Shown: positions 10,301-22,290 of the stretch, piece by piece
Layout of the letters: every line of letters begins with the position of its first letter
Position numbering within the stretch: position 1 is the first letter of the stretch
Assembly: GCA_007844125.1 (NCBI GenBank)
Contig: CM017563.1
Coordinates: 13,362,335-13,426,334, forward strand
Reading direction: 5' to 3'
Length of the DNA: 64,000 bases
Source: Sinonovacula constricta
Taxonomy: Eukaryota; Mollusca; Bivalvia; Cardiida; Solecurtidae
Translations under genes and position numbers: made by a program
Notes under the pieces: model-generated
What the model was told of the DNA's origin: nothing
What the model saw: the letters and a program-made list of their open reading frames with translations, nothing else
Databases searched by the model: none

Positions 10301-13300
10301 ATTTCAAATACTGGTGATGTCCACATCATTCTACTGATGCAATAAGAACAACCTTGTTGGCAGCGAACATATCGTTTTTGCAATTCTTTATATTAACATG
10401 ATAACTTTAGTCTATCTATTGGTTGTTTTTGAAATACATTGCAGCTATCATTTATGATCATTATAGCACTGTCCAGCTTCTTTGTTGGAGAAAGACCCCA
10501 GACACACGTCTGGGTAGAACCACTAGCGCACTACAATTCAGCTGAAGCACTTGAAGCAGATATAGTGCTGCCTTCACTGTGTATAGCATGCCGTGAACAC
10601 CTGGCATGATACCACACCCAGTTACACTATCCTGACACCGGGCCAACCAGTCGTGGAACTACCCTTATATTTGCTTGAGCGTTAGCAAGGGAGCTATACC
10701 ACTACCATTTTTAACGAGTTTGGTATGTCACGGCCCGGGATCGAACCGGGGGCCTCCCGTACCTGGAGCAGACGCTCTACCAATTGCGCTACCGGGTCCG
10801 GACTGTTTGTTTATTGGGTTTATCGTTTCACCAACAGTATTTCAGTTATCTAGAGACGGTGTACACTTGAAGCAAATATAGTGCTGCCTTCACTGTGTAT
10901 AGCATGCCGTGAACACCTGGCATGATACCACACCCTGTCACATCCTGACACTGGGCCAACCAGTTGTGGAACTACCCTTATATTTGCTTGAGCATTAGCA
11001 AGGGACTTATACCACTACCATTTTTTACGACTGGTATATCGCGGCCCGAGAGCGAACCCGGGGCCTCCCTTACCTTGAGCCAAATTGCTCTACCAGGTCT
11101 GGTCTCAGCTGGAAGACCTGCTCACATTAAGTCCTTCGCCCCGAGCAGGACTAGAACCCATGCGGTGAGAAGCTAAGCAGTCAGAGGGATAACAACTATC
11201 TATTGTTTATGGCACAAGACCACAGGTTGGCTACTTGACATACTTGCAGATTTGTGCGTTGAGTCGAGCAGCAAAGTCTCTGAGAGCCCAGTGGTTGTCA
11301 ACGTCAGGCCGCATACACAGCTGCTTACTTACAATACATGAGATCACACCTGGGATGAACTCATGCAACTGTGGAAACAAGAATGAGTACAATTATATAA
11401 GAATGATAGGAGGAACAAGAGATATCAATGAACATTTTATTGTATTTTGGGTTTTATGGCACATCCACAATTGATACATCATGTTGTTGAATACGATAAG
11501 GTTTGATGTAAATAAAGTATCATAAGGTTTGAATTAAAATATATATGTAGAAATATTAAAATCGATACAGTTAAACAAATGAGAATGATAACTGAAAACA
11601 ACTGAAATTGCATATTAAAATACCTGAATAGATATATATAAATACCTTTGAGGTTACAATTATTGGGATGAATGGTTTAACAATGGTTTACTTCTTAAAC
11701 TGTAATTATTGGACATTAAAAAAACTAAAATTATTTGTTCATTTCCAACATAAGGTAAAAAATGATATAAAAATCTACAAGATTAAAGATGCAACTATTT
11801 TTCTGCAGTGAGCCACCTACGTATTTCTCAAGATACAGTGTCTGATTCTCCATCAATGCCTTCATCATCCTCATCAGGTAGATCAGCAAGGCCAAATTGT
11901 TCTGGACCACATTAATCTTCACCTGAAACAGTCACAATCAAAAACCCTGTTTCAGGCAGCGTTTTTCACGTATTTTTTTTCTCATTCCAAATCACAAAAT
12001 TGTGTCAGAGGCTTCAGACAGAAACAAAAAGATGTAATAATCACATGAAAGAGTCATAACTATAAAAATGTGTTAGATGAAATGCTGCTAGAGTTAGATG
12101 GTAATCTTATACATCCATGTTCAAATATAATGTCTGTTGTGTTCTATATGACATAAATCTTCATCTTCAACTAAATGGACTGAGATTTTAAATTTACAAA
12201 CTCAGAAATTCCAACATTTGTTCAGATTTGCTTTGATTTGTCACCCACTCTATGAAATCATGATGTATGTATAAACTTCAGTGAAAATGAAGTAAAGGTC
12301 TTTTTATTATAAATATAAAAATCGACCAAGATTTGTTTAAGAAAAAAACCCAACTCTTTGAAATCTGAATCGGATGGGATTTTATTTGAAGAGTTCAGTC
12401 ATTTTGTGCAGAATAGCTTTGAACAATCCCTCAGAAAGGGAAATGTAACCGCTGTGAAAACCTTCCTGAGATGAAAATTAAAAGTTTGTATGGTTATATT
12501 AACTTAGCTTAATCTGAAACTGTGGAGATAAATGTAAAATGTCAATTAAACCCTATGAATTGAGTTATAGTTTCTTAACTTTTGTTTTTAAAAATTCAGT
12601 CAAATGATCAGATGTTTTTATTTTTCAATTTGGGTCAAGTGATCAGACGGGTTGTGATTTTTCAATTTGTGTCAAAAGGTAGAATAACGTTCGACTTTGC
12701 TCAAGTTGTCCGGTAATGTTTAATTTTGAGAAGGGATGTTAACGAATATTCGAATATCATTTTTGGAATTCAATTTACATCCCTAATTTTGAGACATGTA
12801 AAAATGGTCACATTTTTAATTTCAGGCTAAAGTGAGGAATCTTCAACTAAGTAGGCTCAGAAATAATTGTAAAAAGCCAGTTGCTAAAACCTGCTATTTC
12901 TGCATATTATTTTTTAATTTTCAAGACTTTAAAATATGGGTTATTTAGCTAAAATAAGAATTGAATTTTATGTCTTTTGGTTGTATCAACTTTGATTTTA
13001 AAATTTGTGTCAGATTACTATTTTCCAGAAAATCTGTGTCATTTGGTCTTATTATCCCTTAAAAAAAATGAATCAGATTATCTTTAACATATCGGATTAG
13101 AAAATTATGACATATGTACAAACCCCTTCTGAAATGAATGTGGTGAAACGTGGCAGCATCTGGTGCAGACCGGGATCCGAGGCCAGACTCTGTAGTGCCT
13201 CGGAGCGCTTGCCCTCGTCTGAACCAACACATGCCTCTGTGATCTCCTTGTAATACAGCTGCTGCTCCTAAAAACACAGTAAAAGTCATACATCAGGGAG

Positions 13301-16300
13301 GTCAGGACTTCTTAAAAAGTAAAGTTAGTATAGAAAATTCAGATAAGCGAAGTATTTCTGATAGAAAAACTCACACTTACGAGACAAACAAAGACTTTAT
13401 TATTGAAGATATTTTATTTATTTTGTAAATAATAGTTACTAATTTGTTATTTTAATGCATTAACATATTAACATATTGAGATTAGAACAGTTATTTTATT
13501 TTCCTTAATGAAGGAATCTAATGAAAAGTTCTCTAAATTTTTCATTTCTAGCATTGGCATGAAACATTTCGCATTTTTCAGATAAAAATCCCTAGACATG
13601 TAAATAATATGAGAGGAAGTGAAGATGCCTTTATTTTATCATCCTTGCTAGTAAACTTTGCAAGTGAAATTCAGAAATAATATGGTAGACCATACAGGTC
13701 AATTAATAATTTAATAAGAGATGTGGCCAGGTTTTCAAGGATTAAACAAATTTATTTCCAAATCCAAGGTCTTTATGCAAGCTTGCTATATCCAAAGTTT
13801 TAGCAAGATTGGTTTAAGCAAATTGAAGGTATTGACCGGAACCCTGGATTTTGCAGGATTTTAAAGCTTGTTTTTTTAATTTTTTAAAACACATCGATGT
13901 GTACAGTGTTTAATTTAGGTTTTTTGTCAATAATGATTAAATGGTGGTAGTATTGAATATCTTTTAACTAGCATGTCACTGTTCAATATTTGTATTAATC
14001 ATAAAATATACAAAATAAGAAAGATATCCGGGGGCATGATGGCTCTGGATTGCTCACATGAGGATCCAGGCCTTTTTTTTTGCTTTATAAATCTAATAGC
14101 AAACAAGAACATACACAACTTCATATCTGACATCAAATGAGCATTTGTTATTCACAAATCATTGCACATATTATTATCAGGTCAGATATATTGCAAATTG
14201 ATTTTATTCATAGTATGTTCACAATTTCCCCTCCTAAAATTTTACCCAGTAACCTATTTTTTGACCCAACTTATGTGACTTATCCAAGATTTCATGCGGA
14301 CAAACATTTTGACAAAGTTTTGTGGAGATCAGATCAAAACTGTAGAGTCTTAATTGTTAACAAGGAAATTATTGTCCCAAACAATGGACAATGAGAAAGT
14401 ACCCCATAAACACATTGTGCTCAGGTGGGCAAAAAATAAAAATAAATAAATAAAAATTAAAAACAAACAAACACAACATATATATAAAGAATAAACATAA
14501 ATAAATAACAATAAATCAAAAGAACTACCCACCACAGACAGTTCATGGACTGTGAGTTCTTTCATCTTAACTAAATCAGACACACCCTTGGGTTTGTGTC
14601 TCTTACTGCCTGGTTCTGGACCCAGTTTCGGCTTCTGGTTCTTGTCAATGAGAGATTTGACTGAAGTGTCAAGGATCTCAGATTTCTGCTGGTCCTTTGT
14701 GGCTGGCGGGGGATTCTCCGGAATAGATGGCTGTTCTCCGTCAATACACAACCAGTGAGCTGTGAACAAAATAATACTCAGATGGTTAACTTTTTTGGTT
14801 TACCTTTGAAATCAAGTTCTGCAATTCTGTTAGTAGTGGTCACAAAAATTGGAAGTAAGTGACATCTTTATAGTACATAACTAAAAGAACTGTCAATTTA
14901 TCAACTTTACTGATGTTTTTCTTTCTTTTGAATGTTTATAACATTTGATCTGCCTTATGGTTAAAATGAGTAATAGACAGGTTTTATATAAAACATGGCA
15001 AGGTAGTCTATTTTATTTAAACTATACAACACTTTACCTTATTTAAGTGGCAGATGTTTAGTAAGGAAGCCATGCCTAACCAGTTTCAGGGAAAAGGTGA
15101 TGAGGTGATGATGAGATTGATATGAATGCAGTCAAATAAAAAAGAATATGTAATCTGTAAAAAACAGTTTTTTTTAAGTAGACCTTTGAGAGAGATATCG
15201 AGGGGTATTTTAGGCAGGGATGAATTGATGACATCTTGCAGATCTAGCTCTTTATCCTCCGTAAAGTGAAGCTCTCGACCACCACCACTGGCAAACCTGA
15301 ATGGCACCTGGTCCTGGGTGTGAAACCCATACATTGGCTGGGGGACAAGAATGTAACATTGATTAGTACAGAAAAACTCACAAGTTGTTAGAGTCGACGA
15401 ATTGAAATTCCCTAGCCCCTCACTGCTTAGGTTTGAATCCTGGTCAGGGCGCAAACTTCCAAGTAGGAAGGGTTTCCAATTAAAATGTTGTGTGTTGGTG
15501 TTTCAATCCAGACATATGTCTGAGGTTTTCCTCCACCAACAATAAGCTGGATGATGCCAATATGACCATAATTGTTTATGTGACAGTGTGATGTAACAAA
15601 AAACAAAAACTAACAGATAAACTGATAACATAGACATCTGTTACATCACCTGACCAAACATCACATTTCAAACAACAGAAAAATTAATGTACATGACCAA
15701 TGCTAGTAACGTACATGCCCAATGCAAGTACAGAAGGTGTTTGATTTTTATTCTCCTACTAGGCACATATTAGGTGTCTAATTATGTCTCGACATGCAAT
15801 AATTAGACACATTTTGATAAATTATCTCTGGGGTTCTAAACAGGTATTTAAAAAGCACATTTATCTCTCATACTCACCTCAACATTTTGTGCTTTCAGCG
15901 CATTATCAAAATCCCCACAGGATAGTTTTAACCTTTTCCCATGAGACATAAACTTCATTGCTTCCTATAAAATAAACAAATAGAGAAAAACAATAATGTT
16001 TATTTATAAAAGGTTAAATAATGTCTTTATAAGATCATTTGATGTTGGCTATTTGTGCCATTAACAGGCAGCCTCAAGGAAACCTTTGATAATAGCTGTG
16101 AGCTTCTATATAAACAATATTCATGTATCAAATTGGAACACACTTAATTTAGAAGAAATGCGGAAATAAAGAATATATAAACACTATTTAATAGTTTAAA
16201 GAATAGGTTTAGCTGGACACTCTTATCAGTTCATTACATTCACCTCTGTCACAGGCTCAGAGTGCTTAAAAGCCATGTGATTCAATGACATTAGGTTAAA

Positions 16301-16672
16301 AAATCAGTCAGGAATTTAAAAATAGAAGTTTCAATTTGGCTACAAACTAAACATGTGAAATAAAAATGGGATTAGGACAAATTATTGCAGAATTGTTAAA
16401 TTAAATAAATAATGTCAGTTTGTAATTCATTTAGTTTGTGCATCTACTTTGTTTTTAAAAATACTGATTTCAGTCATATATGTTTTCATGTATGATCTTT
16501 TTACCTAAATATTTTTACTATAATATACCTGAACTACTTGTTTGATCCTGTAGGTGCAGTCTTCTGCAAGATATGCGGCGGCAGTGTCAGGCAGACCACT
16601 AATGCCAGCTGACTCTGCGATCACACGCACCGACTCACCACTGACATGACTGCTTTGTTTACTGTCACTCAT
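7307..16672 (-). CDS. TAF6: TAF6, TFIID/SAGA subunit with histone fold and HEAT domain
   Basis: Nuclear general transcription factor subunit; its histone fold pairs with TAF9. Coding exons 5' to 3' on the minus strand: 16672-16529, 15964-15878, 15337-15184, 14759-14533, 13267-13124, 11922-11821, 11368-11244, 9968-9836, 9080-8955, 8621-8424, 7762-7307. All introns are GT-AG, phases agree, and the sum is 1896 nt (631 aa plus stop; human about 677). The histone fold spans roughly residues 1-75. Near-identical family blocks include [20 protein letters not shown] (about 80-100), [16 protein letters not shown] (205-220), [43 protein letters not shown] and [11 protein letters not shown]: the linker and HEAT region, to about residue 440. 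The C-terminal 190 residues are low-complexity Q/S/T/P. The start chosen is MSDSKQ, five nt inside its exon; an in-frame upstream ATG in a possible 5' exon could add 15 residues. Intron 7 holds a SINE cluster, intron 2 a SINE, intron 5 a 53-bp MITE. Confidence 0.95.
8700..8762 (-). pseudogene. Decayed tandem duplicate of the 5' half of TAF6 coding exon 10
   Basis: Lies in the intron 141 nt upstream (in TAF6 sense) of the real exon start at 8621. The duplicate retains a usable acceptor (tctcccacag then AAGTACATTCCC) and follows the exon closely (TGTTGAAGACGGTCAGACC against TGTTGAAGACAGTGAGACC). It has lost 2 nt early on, shifting frame, and meets a TAG soon after. The similarity also extends into the preceding intron (a ccaatccttg-like block). 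If ever spliced in, it would truncate TAF6. Confidence 0.8.
10185..10290 (-). mobile_element. SINE family A fragment
   Basis: Reverse-complement family A core: ggaagacccaagacaaatgt, then ctgggtagaaccaccagcgc and a 'cacattaggtccttcg' block. Located in TAF6 intron 7, in the same orientation as TAF6. Confidence 0.65.
10424..10550 (-). mobile_element. SINE family A, 3' part
   Basis: Tail-side portion (gtttttgaaatacattgcag, then agaccccagacacacgtctg and ggtagaaccactagcgcact), ending at TCAGCTGAAG. The head-side portion appears to resume at 11102 with CAGCTGGAAG, so a family B pair may interrupt one A element. Confidence 0.65.
10551..10803 (-). mobile_element. SINE family B, 3'-truncated copy
   Basis: The minus-strand tRNA-like head carries box A (tagcgcaattggtagagcg) and box B (GGTTCGATCCCGG). 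The body includes 'agtgctgccttcactgtgta' and 'catgccgtgaacacctggca'. It lacks the distal 'tttattgggtttatcgt' tail region and is joined head to tail with the next copy. Confidence 0.85.
10804..11099 (-). mobile_element. SINE family B, near full length
   Basis: Second unit of a tandem pair. Starts with the tail-side block (tgtttattgggtttatcgtt), then the conserved body and a diverged tRNA-like head (box B region gagcgaacccggggcc). Both copies lie in TAF6 intron 7 on the TAF6 sense strand. Confidence 0.85.
11102..11196 (-). mobile_element. SINE family A, tRNA-like head
   Basis: Matches the reverse complement of the full-length head at 49182 onward: agctggaagacctgctcaca, then ttaagtccttcgcc, gactagaacccatgcggtga (box B reversed) and gagaagctaagcagtcagag. 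Read with 10424-10550 it would complete one A element split by the B pair. Confidence 0.7.
12732..12784. mobile_element. 53-bp foldback micro-MITE with perfect target duplication
   Basis: Ends AGGGATGT...ACATCCCT are perfect 8-bp inverted repeats, with a CGAATATTCG palindrome inside. It is flanked by an identical 10-bp direct repeat AATTTTGAGA at 12722-12731 and 12785-12794. The termini resemble hAT-type ends. Located in TAF6 intron 5. Confidence 0.7.
15385..15612 (+). mobile_element. SINE family A, head to tail
   Basis: Box-B-like GTTTGAATCC at 15431-15440, then a 'agacatatgtctgaggtttt' block, 'cctccaccaacaataagctg', 'gatgatgccaatatgacc' and a short A-rich tail (aacaaaaaacaaaaac). The 5' part is diverged. 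Located in TAF6 intron 2, antisense to the gene. Confidence 0.7.
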
Positions 16673-16890
16673 GGCTCCTGAAAACAAATACACGTACGTA
16701 GCTTTGGGATAGTCAAATATGTGTAAGCAGATCAATTACAAGCTTACAAGGTGATGCATCAGCATTGCTAACAATGGGGCCCAGGTTCATATTTAAATTC
16801 ACAACATAAAATTTGCCACATGTGACCAAAATTGTTACCCAAATATAAAAAAAAAATGTATTGCCAACCATTAATACGGGGAAAGCCAAG

Positions 16891-16913
16891 CAAAGCGCCC
16901 GAAGGGCGCTTTG
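16891..16913. other. Perfect 10-bp hairpin in TAF6 5' intron
   Basis: CAAAGCGCCC, loop GAA, GGGCGCTTTG: a 10-bp perfect GC-rich stem with a 3-nt loop in otherwise AT-rich DNA, downstream of the presumed TAF6 start region. It could be an end of a decayed element or a structured intron segment; function unknown. Confidence 0.7.
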
Positions 16914-16995
16914 CGGGCTTTGACCGCCTATAGGCAATGCGTATGGAGCGTGTGGGTAATGGGATATGTTCAATTTCAAAAATGAAAATATATAC

Positions 16996-17100
16996 CCGTC
17001 CGACCAAATTGAAAGTTCCCCCTGCATGGCGCCATCTTGAATTTCGGTGCAACCATACAAATTACCAGCGAGTGAGGATCACAATAACAATAGTCTTGAT
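16996..17100 (-). promoter_or_regulatory. Presumed TAF6 promoter-proximal region and 5' exon
   Basis: The TAF6 start exon begins at an acceptor (16678-16679), so a 5' exon must lie upstream. On the minus strand CAAGATGGCGCC (17028-17039) resembles the YY1 site common at start sites of animal housekeeping genes, and a donor ACGG|GTATAT ends the putative exon at 16996. From the ATG at 17035 the frame runs open across that junction into MSDSKQ. No TATA box was seen. The exact start site is inferred. Confidence 0.4.
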
Positions 17101-17639
17101 GCAAGAAGTGTTTTGAAGCATAATTTCTTCATAGAAAATTCAACGAGTTAAAACAACACTGTGTAATAAATCTTTTTTTAAATTTATGGGAAAGGAATCA
17201 CATGCGATGATTGTTAAGGCAGAAATACAAAAATCAAAATTGAAGTTTAGCAGCTGTTTTCTCTGACTGATGAAAGTGTAAAGAGCGGTTCTGAGCGGGC
17301 GTTGTATGAAGTAATACAACTATTACGGTTCTATGTTATTTCTCTATTTGAAGACCAAATCTATAAAAGTAGACCAAACAGTGATGAATTATTTATTTAA
17401 CTTAATGTTATCAATAAAGGTCATATAAAAATAAACAAAAACTTCAGTTTAAGTTACGTTGAATACGAATCAATTTGAGTACGAATTTAGTAGTGAAATT
17501 TCAACTGGTTCCCCACTTTTTAGTACGAGTGGACGCATGTTGTCTTACACCGGGAAACCAGGCAAGTTCATTGACCATTTCCGTACACTGCGTCGTCTGC
17601 AGCTAGCGTAAAGAGATAATCCAATTTGGATTTACTACC

Positions 17640-19465
17640 TTAAACACACTTAATTTCATTTTTGCTGAAGCCTGCGTGATGTCAGCAACCAAGATGGGTT
17701 TTAAATGAAGATGAACTGTGAGCGGTAAGTGTGAGGGACCTTACTCTGATTATGTATCAATTGATATTTTATCAAAATTTATTGATATCACAATCAGAAT
17801 GTTGCATTACTGCTTTTGTAAGTATTTGATATACTGATAATGTGTAAGCAATGAATCACGCATCAGAGCACGGTTTCTTTAAAAAAACGATGGCTTAAGA
17901 CATAGCTAATGTTGAAAATGAGAAGACATTTCGGATGACAAAGTTTTTCAGTTTCTTTTTTAAAAAGGGTTGATGGATATATTTCTCAACAAATAGAAGA
18001 AATTGCAGTGTTCTTACTTCTGATATAAGACTGATTTAATTGACACACATATTGTAAAAGTGTAGATCTACTTCGACATTTCATTACTATTCAAATTAGA
18101 CAGTGTTTTCTTCCTTCATAGAAGAGTTTTTTAAAGTGCACTTTTAATAAATTAATTTAAATTAAAATATCAGTTTATAAGATTGACACTCCCCATTATA
18201 CCTGAAATAAAACTAGTTTTAAAATGCTGAAAAATTCCATGCATATTTATTAAGATTTGCATTACAATTTTCTAATAATATTATTTCCAACAAAAACTGT
18301 CTGTAAACAATCCAATTTTGCCAATAGCCATAAATTCCACCACAATGATTTTAATAAAAAGAAGGTAAACAATTGTTGTACATTGACATTTTTATGTGGA
18401 ATAAAATCACTGACATTAGGTATCATTTTGACCAAAACATATACAAAAGCATACTACTTAAGCTTTTCAAGAAAGATTTGATAACATTCATCTGAGTTTA
18501 TTGGCATAATTTAAACATGGTATAATGTATTTTTATCATTTTGTGTTATATTTTCACAGCTAAGCAGTCTGTGAAGGGAAGTCTCCATGAGTACTGTAGT
18601 TTACAATTGCTATGTTAACCAGGTGACACGGCCACTCCACATTTAACCAAAGAACAGAAAGAAATGCTGTGGATGGTAATTTGTTTTAAATCAAGTTGAA
18701 ATGGACTCAATGTATAGCTTGAGATAAATAAAATCATTAATATTACAACACAACCTTACTTAATACCTAGGTTGCATCAATGGGTATTTTAGGTTTTGTT
18801 TTGAAAAAGAAAAAATGCTTAAGAATATTGTAATCAAACTTTTTACACATTTATGTATAGAAATTATTTTTTTCTACTGTAGACATAAGGGCAATATCAA
18901 GTCTTCTGGAAAGTTCTAGCCATGTAGTTGATAATATTTAATTGTAGATGGTCATTGCCTAAGTTTTATAAGTATATCTCCCCAGATATTAACTTATTAC
19001 TGTTAATGCATTATTCTTCCAATTGAATATATTTAACTGCATTTTCTTGTGTCACAACTGCAAAAATATTTATTATTAGATTGTTATTCTTCTGTTATAC
19101 AGATTGTAAAAATCCAGGAATTGTCTTCATTAGTACTGAGTGCACCCAGTTTACAGAGGTTTCAGGCAAGGTCGTCCAGAGATGGAATAACAGATTTGAG
19201 GCATGCCCATCTAGATCAAAGATGAAGTGACTTGATTCTAGGATGACCTGATATTTTCTTGAGAAAGTGGCTGAAGTTTGCCATCCTGCAATGTGTCACG
19301 TGTTACTAAATCTGAATATTGAATCAGACTGAACAAGAATGAAAAAGTTTATTTAACACAATGTGCTCACAAGACCACACCCTTTTGTAACAAACAGTTA
19401 ATGAAATTGTTGTTGTTTTTGCACATTTCTCTTAATATAAAATAAATAGTTATGAAATAAATATA
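17640..19465 (+). ncRNA. Possible divergent spliced transcript (exons to 17724, 18560-18622, 19103-19465)
   Basis: About 0.6 kb upstream of TAF6 on the opposite strand: donor GAGCG|GTAAGTG at 17724; acceptor TTTTCACAG and donor AACCAG|GTGACA bounding 18560-18622; acceptor TTCTGTTATACAG at 19102; AATAAA at 19441-19446. Exon 1 has only tiny ORFs. Exons 2 and 3 join in frame into a 52-codon ORF (ATG 18587, TGA 19223-19225). An alternative middle exon 18623-18675 would also splice in frame into exon 3. I recognise no protein family. It could be a long non-coding RNA or a microprotein transcript. All from splice-site reading only. Confidence 0.3.
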
Positions 19466-19469
19466 TGTT

Positions 19470-21330
19470 TCAGAACAATAATATGCCTTTGTGCAGGTGG
19501 TGTTTATTTAACAGATTGACATCAGCTCTTCTATGGATTGAAGATATAGTTAACATTTTATTGTGACCATTTTGCTTTAATTAAAACAAAATATGTGTTA
19601 AAATTCGGTTACAGCACCTTCATTAAATAAAATGTACATACCATTTAGAACTGTGCCATAGAACTGGACATTCACATATTCAATCTCATTTTCCATCAAG
19701 ATGTAATGTTGTAGTCTGTGTTCTATAACTTAATGCCTTAACTTATTTGTCTTAAAGTGCCATGATATTAATTAATTGTATTTGATGTTGCTTTAGTGTA
19801 AAATGCAATATTTTTAATGTGTGTGTTGTTATTAACTATGTTTTGACATTGCATATTAGCTTAAACCGCTGAAGCATAATTATCTTTATTTAAATCGCTT
19901 TCAGTGACATTTTGCATCTTTCCACTTTTTGAAAAGATAATGTTTGTTTTTATTAAGAAAAAGGTTCAATCTGGTAAAACATATAGAAGAAGTGATTCCT
20001 GTATTTTCCTTTTTTTTCAATACTTTTTAAAAAAATTAAAGTTGATATAAAGACATAAAAATCTTTTTTTTTTTTTTTTTTTTTTTCTTTTCTGCATACC
20101 AACAGTAGCTATTTATTGAGACATTTTAAAAATCAAAAACATGTTTACATTATCCATCTTCTGAAATACAGCATAAATGTGGAAATTTCCTAATCAATAT
20201 AAAGTAGTAGTTGTTTATATGAAAGCTAATAAAGTGCATTTAAATGTTTTAAAAAATCTGCTATCTAAATGAAGTACTATGTTTTTAAAAGAATCGTATT
20301 TTACTGAAAGCGGACTAGTTTCATATCTTTGAAACAGCCAGAACTCAATTTTGCCTAAACATCCCCCGAAGACCCAAAATCCCATGGGTATCATGTTTCT
20401 ATTCAAAGAATGGACACCACCCTACAAATTTTGGTGAATACCTTATGTTAAAGGAGATATTATTTTATTTCTGATCATTTTGAGACTGAATAAGGTTTAC
20501 AAAATTATTTATATAATAATTTGTATTTAATAACAAATTGATCATTACAGCTTTTCGCTGGACCTAAACTTTTGTTTAAAGCCTGCTGAAATCAAAATGC
20601 ATACTAAAAAGGACAAATTATGGTATCAATTTCTCTGAACAAATCTGTTATGCAAAGAAGTATTGAATCCACAAACAAAAATATTTATAACAAAAGAAAA
20701 ACATTAAAAAAATATGAAAAAATATACCTTCAAATAGTTTCAACTCAATACTTGAGCAAAAATGACTCGTCAACATTCATCAGTGTTGAAATGCGTGATG
20801 TTGCCAAATAGATATGTGATTTGTGACTTACTGGTATATTTACACGTAAATAAAAGATACGTAAATAAAAGATAACTATTACATTAAATAAGCATGAATT
20901 AAAGTTATGTATATATTATTTTAGAACTAACCTTTTCTCGCAAAGCCTGCCATTGTAATTTTAGAGAACATGTTTACATTCTTACATACACACTGTCTTG
21001 TCTGCTTTTTTAAAGAGTGGAACTTATGATAACATATATAATTTCTGTTCTATTGTTTATTTTATTGCTTTTTAATGAGACAAAATAATTATTATCCACC
21101 AGAAGTTGAGATATAGCCCTAAAAATCTCGGTATAAAAGAAGCAATTTTACTGATAGTTAATTCACATTGTGCCTGTGTTTTGAAACCTGGGTAGGCTCA
21201 CTTTTCCCTCTCTTTTACATTTGATGCCATTGCCCACTGCAGTATTCTATTTGTGTTGTGATATGCAACGATGCTACGGAGTAGAACAATAAATGACATT
21301 CAGGGAGAACCACATTGTGTAAGAAGGGAG
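19470..21330. other. AT-rich intergenic DNA
   Basis: No exon or family-level repeat recognised. Contains a poly-T run near 20064-20086 and a duplicated acgtaaataaaagat at about 20846-20875. Confidence 0.5.
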
Positions 21331-21342
21331 GAGTGTAGCAGT

Positions 21343-21557
21343 CAGGGGCGTGCCTGGGCTTACGCACGTGCGTATAGTTGCTTCCAAAAATTGAAAAAAA
21401 AAAACTTTAAAAAGCAAATAAAAATCGTACATAACCTGTGTTTGGCACTTGTTGTTAGCTGTTTCATTTTTTAAAATAGAATCCCCCCCGCCCCCCCCCC
21501 CCCCCCCCCCCCCCAAGAATAGTGCGTATACTCAAAGGTCGCCTAGGCACGCCCCTG
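21343..21557. mobile_element. 215-bp hAT-like MITE with poly-C core
   Basis: Terminal inverted repeats CAGGGGCGTGCCTGGGC and, at the right end reversed, CAGGGGCGTGCCTAGGC (16/17 match). Subterminal TACGCAC is repeated inside both ends. Flanked by the 5-bp direct repeat GCAGT at 21338-21342 and 21558-21562. The interior is an A-run and a C-run of about 30 nt. CAGGGGCG termini are common in hAT families, although hAT duplications are usually 8 bp, so the superfamily is tentative. Confidence 0.8.
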
Positions 21558-21739
21558 GCAGTTTCAGAGATACAGCTATAGCTCAGCCCTTAGTATTAGG
21601 TAGGTCTGATATTCGAAATCTGGTAAATGCTCACTTTACTCGTAAACTATTACTTTTGAAAATAACCACATTGAAAAAAGGTAAGCCGTGGAGAGGCTCC
21701 AAATGTGCTCATTGATATTTCATGTATCAATGAATTAGT

Positions 21740-21828
21740 AACGATTCACCACAACAACGATTCGCCACATAACGATTCGCCACACTTATATAACAATTCG
21801 CCACACTAATATAACGATTCGCCACAGA
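21740..21828 (+). repeat. Left subterminal array of CGATTCGCCACA units
   Basis: Five units of (A)ACGATTCGCCACA, two with single changes (CACC, CAATTC), spaced 14-22 nt apart. The inverted counterpart lies at 22849-22915. Probable transposase-binding array. Confidence 0.85.
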
Positions 21829-22290
21829 TGAATAATAATGTTGATTATTGTGAGAAAACAATTGAGAATATTTATTATATTATATTAAAAAAGTCATCGA
21901 AATGTTAATGAACCACATGTACTGTTGTCTTCCCAATCAAGAAAGTTATTCACACTTTTTCGACATGTCGCCATATTTCTAAGGGAGGGTTATCATCGTT
22001 AAAAGTTTGTTATGTTTGCACTTGTCAATTAAGTGGCCGATTCCTGTTAATTAACCCCGAAGAATTCCTTTCATTAGAAATTAATGTTCTCATTTTGTCA
22101 AGTAAGGGACCGACTCCTTTTAATTATTCCCGAGAATTCCTTTAATCAGAAATGAATGTTTGCAGTTTGTAAATGTAATAACTTTGGTTATCATTGTTAC
22201 ACGTTTCTTTGTAAACAAATAAATTTGAGCGAAGTATCACGATTTTATATAAATTAGCGGACAACCTCACCAGCATCACATATACAGAAA

